Part shown: piece by piece, positions 1 to 5,562 of the stretch
Numbering within the stretch: the first letter of the stretch is position 1
Layout: every line of letters starts with the position of its first letter
Source of the DNA: JBATTK01 sp049670505
GTDB lineage: Bacteria > Bacteroidota > Bacteroidia > Flavobacteriales > Flavobacteriaceae
Assembly: GCA_049670505.1 (NCBI GenBank)
Contig: JBATTK010000177.1
Span: 1 to 5,562, forward strand
Direction of reading: 5' to 3'
DNA length: 5,562 nucleotides
Notes under the pieces: model-generated
Database searches by the model: none
Told to the model about the DNA's origin: nothing
Seen by the model: the letters and a program-made list of their open reading frames with translations, nothing else
Position numbers and translations under genes: made by a program

Positions 1-70
1 TCTGAACTCTGAACTCTGAACTCTGAACTCTGAACTCTGAACTCTGAACTCTGAACTCTGAACTCTGAAC
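1..70. repeat. Heptanucleotide tandem repeat, (TCTGAAC)x10, open at the left edge
   Basis: Ten perfect head-to-tail copies of TCTGAAC (GTTCAGA on the minus strand) fill the first 70 bases with no mismatch. The array is cut by the window edge, so the true copy number is unknown. It starts 11 bp beyond the stop codon of the OmpA-like gene. Seven is not a multiple of three, so translation cycles through all codons every 21 bases: the plus strand meets TGA in every frame, whereas the minus strand is open in every frame and would read as repeated VQSSEFR. Perfect identity suggests a young array kept uniform by slippage. It lacks spacers, so it is not CRISPR. Confidence 0.97.
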
Positions 71-81
71 CGGCTAACGGA

Positions 82-1422
82 TCATTGTATTTTTACAAAC
101 TCCACCCTTCGGTTCTGTGCTTTACCGTCAGCAGAGCCATTATCACCTACCGGATCTGTTTCGCCCTTACCTTCGGTCTGTAGCCGGTCTCCTGAAACAT
201 TGTAAATGTCTACCAAGGCATTTCTAACGGCGTCGGCCCGTTTTTTGGAGAGCTGCATATTGGTTTTATCATCCCCATCGGCATCGGTATGTCCAATAAT
301 ATTAAGTTTCATATTGCTTTCCTGTTGCAATACTTGGGAAATTTGGCGTATAATACCCATGGATTGGGGCTGTATATTTGCCGAACCGGAATCGAAAAGA
401 ATTCCATTGGTAGAGACCTTACCTTCCGAAATGAGTTTTCTTCTTAGATCCAATCCTCCTTCGGCCACTTTAAGGTTGCTGATAAACAATTGTTCCTTAC
501 CATCCTTAAAGCTGTTAAGTTGAAATTTAAGGGTACTGAGCACACTGCCCGCGGGGATGGCACGTGGAATATCTACGTATTTATTTTCATTGACCCACAA
601 GCGGAAACGTTGCTTATTTACCGCAATTGAAATATGGGGCTCGTTTAAGACGGCATTTCTTAAGTCCGCGTTGACCACGTTGTTTATTTCCCCTCCTTGC
701 CCCCGGTTTATATAATTCTTCATACGTATCCCTATCGCCGCATATTGGCAAAAAGGAATATAGGCATGGACCCAATTATCACCAAGATTAAAGTTGGGGT
801 CATCACTGAGTACTACCTGCAAAGTGGCCGTAGAGGAAGTTTTTCTGTCCAGACCTGCTGTCAAAATATCAAACTCTATGGTATACTCTTCGGGAAGCTT
901 GGGGACATCGGGAATATAGTAGGTATTATAACCTGGTAAAATCTCCATCCATCTATTCGGCGAGTCATTTACCGTCACTACTTCACCACTGCCATTGGTA
1001 TTCCATTGGGAGGGGAAGTCGCCAATGAAATCGTTTGAAAAATCGTCAAAGAATAGGAGTTTGTCCCCGGGTACAAAATCAAATTTGCTATATACCGTAA
1101 TGGTCTTGGGCCCACTGGGGATTCCGGTATCATTTGGATTGCTGCCGGAATCCGAATTACCGGAATCGTTGTTGCCACCCCCTGAGTTGGGATTAGGCAC
1201 TTTTTGTTGTGTACCTTTGGATCCCGGCTCTAAAATGCTATCCAAAGCGGCATCTGTTTTCTTTTCGGTCTCCCGTTCTACTCTACGTTCTACGGTTCGT
1301 TCGGCCGCCTTCTCTGCTTTTTTTGCCAGCTTTTTGAATATTTGACCATTGACATCCGGTGATGCAAAGACCAATACTAGGAAAGATAGGGAAATACGAA
1401 GGAAATGAGCTAGTGTTTTCAT
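82..1422 (-). CDS. OmpA family protein with signal peptide, charged helix, LamG-like middle region and C-terminal peptidoglycan-binding domain
   Basis: A 446-residue exported envelope protein that probably tethers the outer membrane or a periplasmic assembly to peptidoglycan. Residues 1 to about 26 form a Sec signal peptide (basic start, hydrophobic core LSFLVLVFA, likely cleavage near VNG|Q). Residues 28-64 are a strongly charged, Ala/Glu/Arg/Lys-rich predicted helix or coiled coil. Residues 75-106 are a Gly/Asn/Ser/Asp/Pro linker. Residues about 113-322 look like a beta-rich, concanavalin/LamG-like domain (DDFSNDFIGDFPSQW opening; EYTIEFDIL; FRLWVNENKYVDIP). Residues about 338-446 are an OmpA C-terminal domain: FDSGSANI, GHTD (377-380), LSKKRA (391-396) and NRRVEF (437-442). 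By family knowledge the Asp of GHTD and the Arg of LSKKRA bind diaminopimelate. There is no N-terminal beta-barrel, so it is not a classical OmpA porin. The ATG start gives a complete signal peptide. No Shine-Dalgarno is visible, which is usual for Bacteroidota. The domain calls for the middle region are inference from sequence pattern; the OmpA domain is secure. Confidence 0.93.
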   Translation of the reverse strand: MKTLAHFLRISLSFLVLVFASPDVNGQIFKKLAKKAEKAAERTVERRVERETEKKTDAALDSILEPGSKGTQQKVPNPNSGGGNNDSGNSDSGSNPNDTGIPSGPKTITVYSKFDFVPGDKLLFFDDFSNDFIGDFPSQWNTNGSGEVVTVNDSPNRWMEILPGYNTYYIPDVPKLPEEYTIEFDILTAGLDRKTSSTATLQVVLSDDPNFNLGDNWVHAYIPFCQYAAIGIRMKNYINRGQGGEINNVVNADLRNAVLNEPHISIAVNKQRFRLWVNENKYVDIPRAIPAGSVLSTLKFQLNSFKDGKEQLFISNLKVAEGGLDLRRKLISEGKVSTNGILFDSGSANIQPQSMGIIRQISQVLQQESNMKLNIIGHTDADGDDKTNMQLSKKRADAVRNALVDIYNVSGDRLQTEGKGETDPVGDNGSADGKAQNRRVEFVKIQ

Positions 1423-1504
1423 GGTTATAAAAATGTTGTTTGATGTATCTTTAAAAATACGATATTATAGGAATATATCTGGTAATCAAATAATTGCATC
1501 CTGT

Positions 1505-1548
1505 GTTTGAAAAATCCTTCAAACCGATTTAAACGTTGCTTTAGCAAC
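1505..1548. other. Two small adjacent perfect hairpins between the lipoprotein and OmpA-like genes
   Basis: Two short inverted repeats lie 10 bp apart. GTTTGAA (1505-1511) pairs with TTCAAAC (1518-1524) over a 6-base loop. GTTGC (1535-1539) pairs with GCAAC (1544-1548) over a 4-base loop. Neither is followed by a T-run on either strand, so they are not ordinary intrinsic terminators. They lie 83-126 bp upstream of the OmpA-like start codon and could be leader structure, a processing site or chance in AT-rich DNA. Function is unknown. Confidence 0.35.
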
Positions 1549-1576
1549 TCAAAATAACCAGAATTGAGGTCACTTT

Positions 1577-1605
1577 AAAAAAAATTGTATGTATGGTTTA
1601 CAATT
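1577..1605 (-). terminator. Weak intrinsic terminator-like hairpin downstream of the lipoprotein gene
   Basis: On the minus strand, AATTGTA (complement of 1599-1605) pairs with TACAATT (complement of 1583-1589), giving a 7-bp stem over a 9-base loop. It runs directly into eight T residues (complement of 1577-1584, overlapping the stem foot). It begins about 25 bp after the lipoprotein stop codon, which is where an operon terminator is expected. The stem has only one G-C pair and would be weak, so partial read-through into the OmpA-like gene is possible. Confidence 0.4.
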
Positions 1606-1630
1606 ATGTATAATTGGGGAATTATAGGAA

Positions 1631-4093
1631 TCAATTCATCTTGTAGACCGTCAACGAGTTTTCCAAGTCCTTAGTAACCAATTCTAGTTTTTTATCATTG
1701 TCCATATCGGCCAGGTCAATAGAAGAAGTACCGTAGATAGGGAAGTTTTGAATGGACTTACCATTACTATCGAATAAATGGATTTTTTGATTTTGAATAT
1801 CGGTGACGCCGACATATATTTTATCATAGAGGTAGAATATTTTGGGTTTGGTGTACACGCCTAGATCCAATTCAACTTTTTTCCCCTTTATACTTAACGT
1901 ATTATCGTTCATAAGGGCAAGCGTTCTACTAGTAGCATCCATTCCGTGATCTTTGTTCAAATTAAAATTGGCCCGGAAGGTTTTTCCTTTTTCATCTACC
2001 TGAAATAATACCCCCTTTTTATCGCTTACGGAAAATTTGTTCTTATATAGATAAACATCATTTTCCGAAAATTCTATTTTATCGGTAAGCTTGGTGCGGA
2101 CCTTCCCTACGCGGTTCAGTATTTTCAAACTTCCATTTTCCAAAGCAAATACCAAGTAATCTTTTTTTCCGATTCTGAAATGTTTGGGAGTTTTAATAAT
2201 AGGGCTTTCAGCGGTCTTATACGTAAAACCGTCAACAATGGTACCCTTATTATTGAACATAAAAATACGGTTCCCTTGGGTTACCACGAACCGGTAATCC
2301 CTTTTTCCGTCATAATCGAAAACGGCCAAAGGATTTAAATTACCTCCCTCATAGGACTTGTCAAAGGGTTTTACTTCTTTTCCGTTTCTATCCAAGATCA
2401 AAAATTGGTTATCCGTAGTAAACGCCAACTGCAGGCGTCCGTTTTTATAGATATCCACTTGCGTTATTTTCCCTTGTATCCTTCCTTTCAACTGCTTTTT
2501 CCAAAGTACCTTTCCTGCTGTAGAAATTAAATACATATTATTATCCTGGTCTTGAACCACTATTTCCTTCTTATTGGTCCTATGGTTGATGACAAATTGG
2601 GGATTTACGGCAATATCACTATCCAATTGAACGGTAAATAGGGGCGAGGTAGTGTTGCTCTTGGTTTCTTTGCCGATTTTTTGAATCGCCACATTGGTAT
2701 GGTAAAAATTATCATCGGCTACCATTTGTGCGGCAAACACATAGTTCGAAAGCTTTGATTTTTCAAAGTCCCTTGAAACATCCTTTGAAAAATCATCTTT
2801 TAAAATTTGTTGTATTCCATTGTGGTCGGATACGAACAGGATATTGGATTCATCCGCCAATACTTCCTTTGCCGTCTTGTAAATTGAAGTTTTGTTATAA
2901 GTAGATTCATTTTTATGGTTACTTATAATGGTTTGAAGGATTTGTGGGTCTTTCCCAAAAATAAAGGCATTTTCTAAAATGGTGTAGTAATTTGCTTCGA
3001 AATTTTTGATGATAGGATTAAATATTACGTTTAAAAAATCTCCGGAACCTAGTGCTACAATTTCGGTTCCTTGATAGTCAACGGCATTTTTTTTCAAACC
3101 ATTAAGGAACCGGTCAATGTTTTCAGAACCATAAGTGTTCAGGACAACTGCTTTTTTTGCATTTATGTAAACAAGCCCCACCTCCTCTACCGTATTGAAT
3201 ATGGTATCCATAACTGTAATTCTGTCCAAGTACTTTTGTTGATTTTTTGCAAATACGTCGTAATTATCAAATGTATAGGAGAGGAAGCCATCGGCGTTCA
3301 TAGGGGTAAAGAAGGGAGTGGTATTTGTCAAAGAACCGGTGTTGGTGAACAAATTGGTATATTTTTGTAAAGAGTCGTTGGCTATACTGATACCATTAAA
3401 GTTCATATAGTCCTGTCCCATATTAAGATCAAAAGAAATCCAGTCGGAAAAGCTATAGAGGTCAATTGCCGAACTTTCCTTTAGAATAGATGAAATGATA
3501 GGGCTACTATTTTTAGTATTCACAAAGAGGGAAGCGGATTTATCCCTATTGGAAATTTCATAAAGTCTTTTTAAGGCGTTAGGTTTTTTTACTTCCCCTA
3601 TATTTCGTATCAAGTTTTCCAATAATACCTGAGAGGAGCTAATAATAATCCTATGGTCCAAAACTATACTATATAAAGTATAGCCTTCTAGCGTGTATTT
3701 TTCAAAACTTCTGTTTTCATAAGTGAGGCTCTCTATGGATTTATCTTGCACATTATCCAATTGGAAAAAATCGGGAGCATTTGCGGCAACATAGAGCAAT
3801 TCGAAATTTTGCTTTCCCAACTCGCAAAACGCCATAATGCTTTCGGCATTTGTTTGTATATGATCCAGGCCTTTTACTTTTTCAAAAACGTTTTTATAGA
3901 TTTGGATCTGTCGCAGTTTGGAAAAAAAGTCATTATTTTTTAGTTCGCTTTTAAAGGCGGATAGGTCGTTTATTTTTATGATCAACGAGGCATTTTGAGG
4001 GATGTAATCCAGTAAAGGCGATGAAACGCTTTTCTCTTTTTTACAACTAAAAGTCAATAAAATGATCAGGGCAAGTGTAATCGGGAATTTCAT
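1631..4093 (-). CDS. Large lipoprotein with uncharacterised N-terminal half and C-terminal beta-propeller-like repeats
   Basis: An 820-residue envelope lipoprotein of unknown function. A short basic start, hydrophobic stretch and lipobox (LTFSC) give a signal peptidase II site with Cys17 as the acylated residue. CKKEKS after it only partly resembles the Lys-Asp/Glu surface-export signal of flavobacterial lipoproteins, so its side of the outer membrane is uncertain. Residues about 26-480 are mixed alpha/beta without a motif I recognise; the opening (DYIPQNASLIIKIND) recalls DUF3352-type proteins, a tentative match. Residues about 490-820 contain at least six repeats ending in a strand-turn-strand of the form N-x-I/L-x-I/L-x-x-x-x-G-K (near 518-529, 562-572, 608-617, 654-664, 694-704, 769-779). 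Some are preceded by Asp-rich FG-GAP/VCBS-like loops (DYDGKRD 593-599; DMDNDKKLE 796-804). This indicates a PQQ-like or FG-GAP-like beta-propeller, probably for binding protein or glycan. The gene begins 30 bp after the rnhB stop and is probably cotranscribed with it. From memory, similar long flavobacterial proteins are sometimes mislabelled 'ribonuclease HII'; there is no RNase H motif in it. Confidence 0.9.
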   Translation of the reverse strand: MKFPITLALIILLTFSCKKEKSVSSPLLDYIPQNASLIIKINDLSAFKSELKNNDFFSKLRQIQIYKNVFEKVKGLDHIQTNAESIMAFCELGKQNFELLYVAANAPDFFQLDNVQDKSIESLTYENRSFEKYTLEGYTLYSIVLDHRIIISSSQVLLENLIRNIGEVKKPNALKRLYEISNRDKSASLFVNTKNSSPIISSILKESSAIDLYSFSDWISFDLNMGQDYMNFNGISIANDSLQKYTNLFTNTGSLTNTTPFFTPMNADGFLSYTFDNYDVFAKNQQKYLDRITVMDTIFNTVEEVGLVYINAKKAVVLNTYGSENIDRFLNGLKKNAVDYQGTEIVALGSGDFLNVIFNPIIKNFEANYYTILENAFIFGKDPQILQTIISNHKNESTYNKTSIYKTAKEVLADESNILFVSDHNGIQQILKDDFSKDVSRDFEKSKLSNYVFAAQMVADDNFYHTNVAIQKIGKETKSNTTSPLFTVQLDSDIAVNPQFVINHRTNKKEIVVQDQDNNMYLISTAGKVLWKKQLKGRIQGKITQVDIYKNGRLQLAFTTDNQFLILDRNGKEVKPFDKSYEGGNLNPLAVFDYDGKRDYRFVVTQGNRIFMFNNKGTIVDGFTYKTAESPIIKTPKHFRIGKKDYLVFALENGSLKILNRVGKVRTKLTDKIEFSENDVYLYKNKFSVSDKKGVLFQVDEKGKTFRANFNLNKDHGMDATSRTLALMNDNTLSIKGKKVELDLGVYTKPKIFYLYDKIYVGVTDIQNQKIHLFDSNGKSIQNFPIYGTSSIDLADMDNDKKLELVTKDLENSLTVYKMN

Positions 4094-4123
4094 TTATATA
4101 GCTTTCCCACAAATTTAGGATTT

Positions 4124-4720
4124 TTAAATATCAAGTTTCAACTGTTCCGGTACTAATCTGAAACTTTTTCTGTGGTATTTGGTAATACCATATTTGCGTA
4201 TGGCCTCACGGTGTTCTTTGGTGGGATATCCCTTGTTTTTTTTCCAATTGTACATAGGATATTCCAAGTGTATTTTTTCCATATAGGCATCTCTGGCGGT
4301 TTTTGCCAATATGGAAGCGGCGGCAATGCTCATATACTTGCCGTCACCTTTCACAATACACTCATGGTAAATGTTTTTATAAGGTTTAAATCTATTGCCG
4401 TCGACAATGATGAAGTTTGGTTCTTGGGCCAATTGTCCAATGGCTCCGTGCATGGCTAATATGGATGCGTTAAGGATATTTATGGCATCAATTTTTTCAG
4501 GATCGATATGTGCTACCCCAAAGCTGACGGCAGCCGCTTCAACAATAGGCTTCAAGAAATTTCTTTTGGCTTCCGATAATTTTTTGGAATCATTTAAAAC
4601 GTCGTTCTGGAAATCCTTTGGAAGAATTATGGCCGCCGCCGTAACCGGACCGGCAAGGCATCCCCTTCCGGCCTCATCTGTTCCCGCTTCGTTGAAAGAA
4701 TGTAAATGACTTTTGAGCAT
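4124..4720 (-). CDS. rnhB: Ribonuclease HII
   Basis: A 198-residue cytoplasmic nuclease, the usual length for bacterial RNase HII. It nicks DNA 5' of ribonucleotides in RNA-DNA hybrids, starting ribonucleotide excision repair and helping to remove R-loops. All family hallmarks are present. GTDEAGRG (13-20) carries catalytic Asp15 and Glu16 and the GRG loop that senses the ribose 2'-OH. IIVDG carries Asp107. KGDGKYMSIAAASILAKTARD is an intact block containing Asp126, the probable fourth metal ligand of the DEDD set. KGYPT (163-167) includes Tyr165, which stacks at the RNA-DNA junction. An in-frame TGA lies seven codons upstream of the ATG, so the start is well bounded; no Shine-Dalgarno is seen. 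It is the first gene of a probable two-gene operon with the propeller lipoprotein. The divergent neighbour is a SusC-like gene. I found no clear Bacteroidota promoter for it in the upstream 232 bp. Confidence 0.98.
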   Translation of the reverse strand: MLKSHLHSFNEAGTDEAGRGCLAGPVTAAAIILPKDFQNDVLNDSKKLSEAKRNFLKPIVEAAAVSFGVAHIDPEKIDAINILNASILAMHGAIGQLAQEPNFIIVDGNRFKPYKNIYHECIVKGDGKYMSIAAASILAKTARDAYMEKIHLEYPMYNWKKNKGYPTKEHREAIRKYGITKYHRKSFRLVPEQLKLDI

Positions 4721-4892
4721 TTTAGGAGTAACAATATTTCAAAACGGATATTTTCAACATTATTTTTACGAATATTTATTAAAAGATATTGTTAAAATTA
4801 TAGTAGAATACCATATAAAGCACAAATAAAGTTCATTTATCACAAAATCCTACATTTTTTTTAACAACCTCTGACACCATTATAATTTTTTT

Positions 4893-4924
4893 TTTGGATT
4901 ATTAACTTATTATTAAGACTTTTG
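4893..4924 (+). promoter_or_regulatory. Candidate Bacteroidota-type promoter of the SusC-like gene
   Basis: TTTG at 4893-4896 is followed by a 20-bp spacer and GACTTTTG at 4917-4924. This differs from the Bacteroidota -7 consensus TAnnTTTG only at its first base. Spacing fits the roughly 19-21 bp typical of the housekeeping sigma factor in this phylum. Transcription would start near 4931, leaving a leader of about 20 bases. The -33 element is the end of a run of ten T (4886-4895) followed by GG. This is a match by eye. Confidence 0.5.
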
Positions 4925-4952
4925 ACGTTGACTAATTCAAAAAATTAATTAA

Positions 4953-5562
4953 ATGAGATCAAAGTTAACTTGGATGTTAACACCCTTGTTGGTGTTATGC
5001 ATGAGTTTTTCCTACGGACAGGACAAAACTATTTCAGGTAACGTGACGGACCAAAATGGTCTGCCCTTGCCTGGTGTTTCTATTGTAGTGGTTGGAACCA
5101 CCAATGGTACACAAACGGATTTCGACGGTAACTACTCTATCAACGCTAGTGTAGGACAGGTGCTACGCTTTAGCTATCTGGGACAAAAAACGGCGAATAG
5201 AACAATTGGTGCTTCAAATAACATTAGTATTCAGTTGGAAGAAGATGCCGAAACCCTGGAAGAGGTAGTCGTAGTAGGTTACGGTTCCAAATCGCGAGAA
5301 CTTTCAACATCGGCGATATCAACCGTTTCAGCCGAAAAGATAGAGGCCTTTGTTCCTTCCACCAGTATAGATAATATACTTCAAGGGCAGGCGGCCGGTG
5401 TGCAGGTTACCGCAGCGAACGGTAGACCGGGAAACACGGCATTTGTCCAGATACGGGGTGTTGGTTCCATCAATGCACAAACAACTCCACTCTACGTAAT
5501 TGACGGAGTGCCTATCCCCATAGACACGGAAAGGGACTTTAACCCTATTAACAACCTGAACC
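4953..5562 (+). CDS. SusC/RagA family TonB-linked outer membrane transporter, N-terminal part (cut by window end)
   Basis: The first 203 codons of a gene that should run to about 1000 codons. SusC-type proteins are TonB-dependent outer-membrane barrels that import oligosaccharides or peptides captured by a SusD lipoprotein lid. Residues 1-22 form a Sec signal peptide (MRSKLTW, hydrophobic core, likely cut at SYG|Q). Residues 26-96 are the carboxypeptidase-D-regulatory-like domain (TISGNVTDQNGLPLPGVSI; FDGNYSI). LEEVVVVGYG (102-111) is the TonB-box-like segment typical of the family. The plug domain then begins (LQGQAAGVQV; QIRGVGSIN; LYVIDGVPI at 180-188). A TAA directly precedes the ATG, which fixes the start. 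No STN domain lies between signal peptide and regulatory domain, so signalling through a FecR-type anti-sigma factor is not indicated. There is no Shine-Dalgarno; the leader is A-rich. Substrate cannot be told from this part. A susD-like gene is expected downstream. Confidence 0.96.
   Translation, partial: MRSKLTWMLTPLLVLCMSFSYGQDKTISGNVTDQNGLPLPGVSIVVVGTTNGTQTDFDGNYSINASVGQVLRFSYLGQKTANRTIGASNNISIQLEEDAETLEEVVVVGYGSKSRELSTSAISTVSAEKIEAFVPSTSIDNILQGQAAGVQVTAANGRPGNTAFVQIRGVGSINAQTTPLYVIDGVPIPIDTERDFNPINNLN

Noticed and set aside
1..70. CRISPR-like repeat array
   Set aside because: The units are 7 bp, contiguous and without spacers, which is a simple microsatellite.
206..523. Plus-strand open frame of 105 codons
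   Set aside because: It lies wholly antisense to the OmpA-like gene, whose recognisable domain covers it; the translated product is low-complexity Leu/Ser-rich with no motif.
697..939. Plus-strand open frame of 80 codons
   Set aside because: Antisense shadow of the LamG-like region; no start signal or family resemblance.
995..1345. Plus-strand open frame of 116 codons, and an overlapping minus frame at 978-1178
   Set aside because: Both are out-of-frame readings of the OmpA-like linker and helix; the Ser/Leu/Pro bias comes from the complementary Gly/Asn/Glu-rich coding strand.
1423..1500. Promoter for the OmpA-like gene
   Set aside because: A TATTTTTA resembling the -7 element exists, but the nearest TTTG is 27 bp upstream, outside the usual spacing.
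3071..3370. Plus-strand open frame of 99 codons
   Set aside because: Antisense to the lipoprotein gene with no supporting motif; the same holds for 3746-3943.
4172..4709. Two overlapping plus-strand open frames (4172-4459 and 4395-4709)
   Set aside because: Both are antisense to rnhB, whose catalytic motifs establish the true strand and frame.
4721..4860. Promoter for rnhB on the minus strand
   Set aside because: Several partial TAnnTTTG matches occur in this AT-rich DNA, but none has a TTG element at proper spacing.

Overview
The window looks like chromosomal DNA from a member of the Bacteroidota, most probably a marine-type Flavobacteriaceae. This rests on AT-rich intergenic DNA, a SusC/RagA-type TonB-dependent transporter with a carboxypeptidase-regulatory-like N-terminus, an OmpA-type protein with an architecture common in that family, genes without Shine-Dalgarno sequences, and a promoter close to the Bacteroidota pattern (TTTG ... 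TAnnTTTG). The genus cannot be fixed from the sequence alone.

Layout from left to right. Positions 1-70 hold ten perfect head-to-tail copies of a 7-bp unit, cut by the window edge. Eleven bases further on, a minus-strand gene (82-1422) ends; it encodes an exported protein with a C-terminal OmpA peptidoglycan-binding domain. A 208-bp gap (1423-1630) follows, with two small perfect hairpins and a weak terminator-like hairpin. Next come two minus-strand genes that look like one operon, transcribed from right to left: rnhB (4124-4720, ribonuclease HII) and, 30 bp downstream of it, a large lipoprotein gene (1631-4093). The lipoprotein has an uncharacterised N-terminal half and a C-terminal beta-propeller-like half. 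A 232-bp AT-rich divergent intergenic region (4721-4952) separates rnhB from a plus-strand SusC-like gene (4953 to beyond 5562), of which only the first 203 codons are present.

Functionally, three of the four genes are cell-envelope genes: an OmpA-like peptidoglycan anchor, a propeller lipoprotein and a nutrient transporter. The fourth, rnhB, is a housekeeping genome-maintenance gene. The SusC-like gene probably opens a SusC/SusD nutrient-uptake locus to the right, but that part lies outside the window. I see no CRISPR array, tRNA, rRNA, insertion sequence or defence system. The most interesting items are the heptamer array beside the OmpA-like gene and the poorly characterised propeller lipoprotein coupled to rnhB. 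I do not find a convincing new biological system here.
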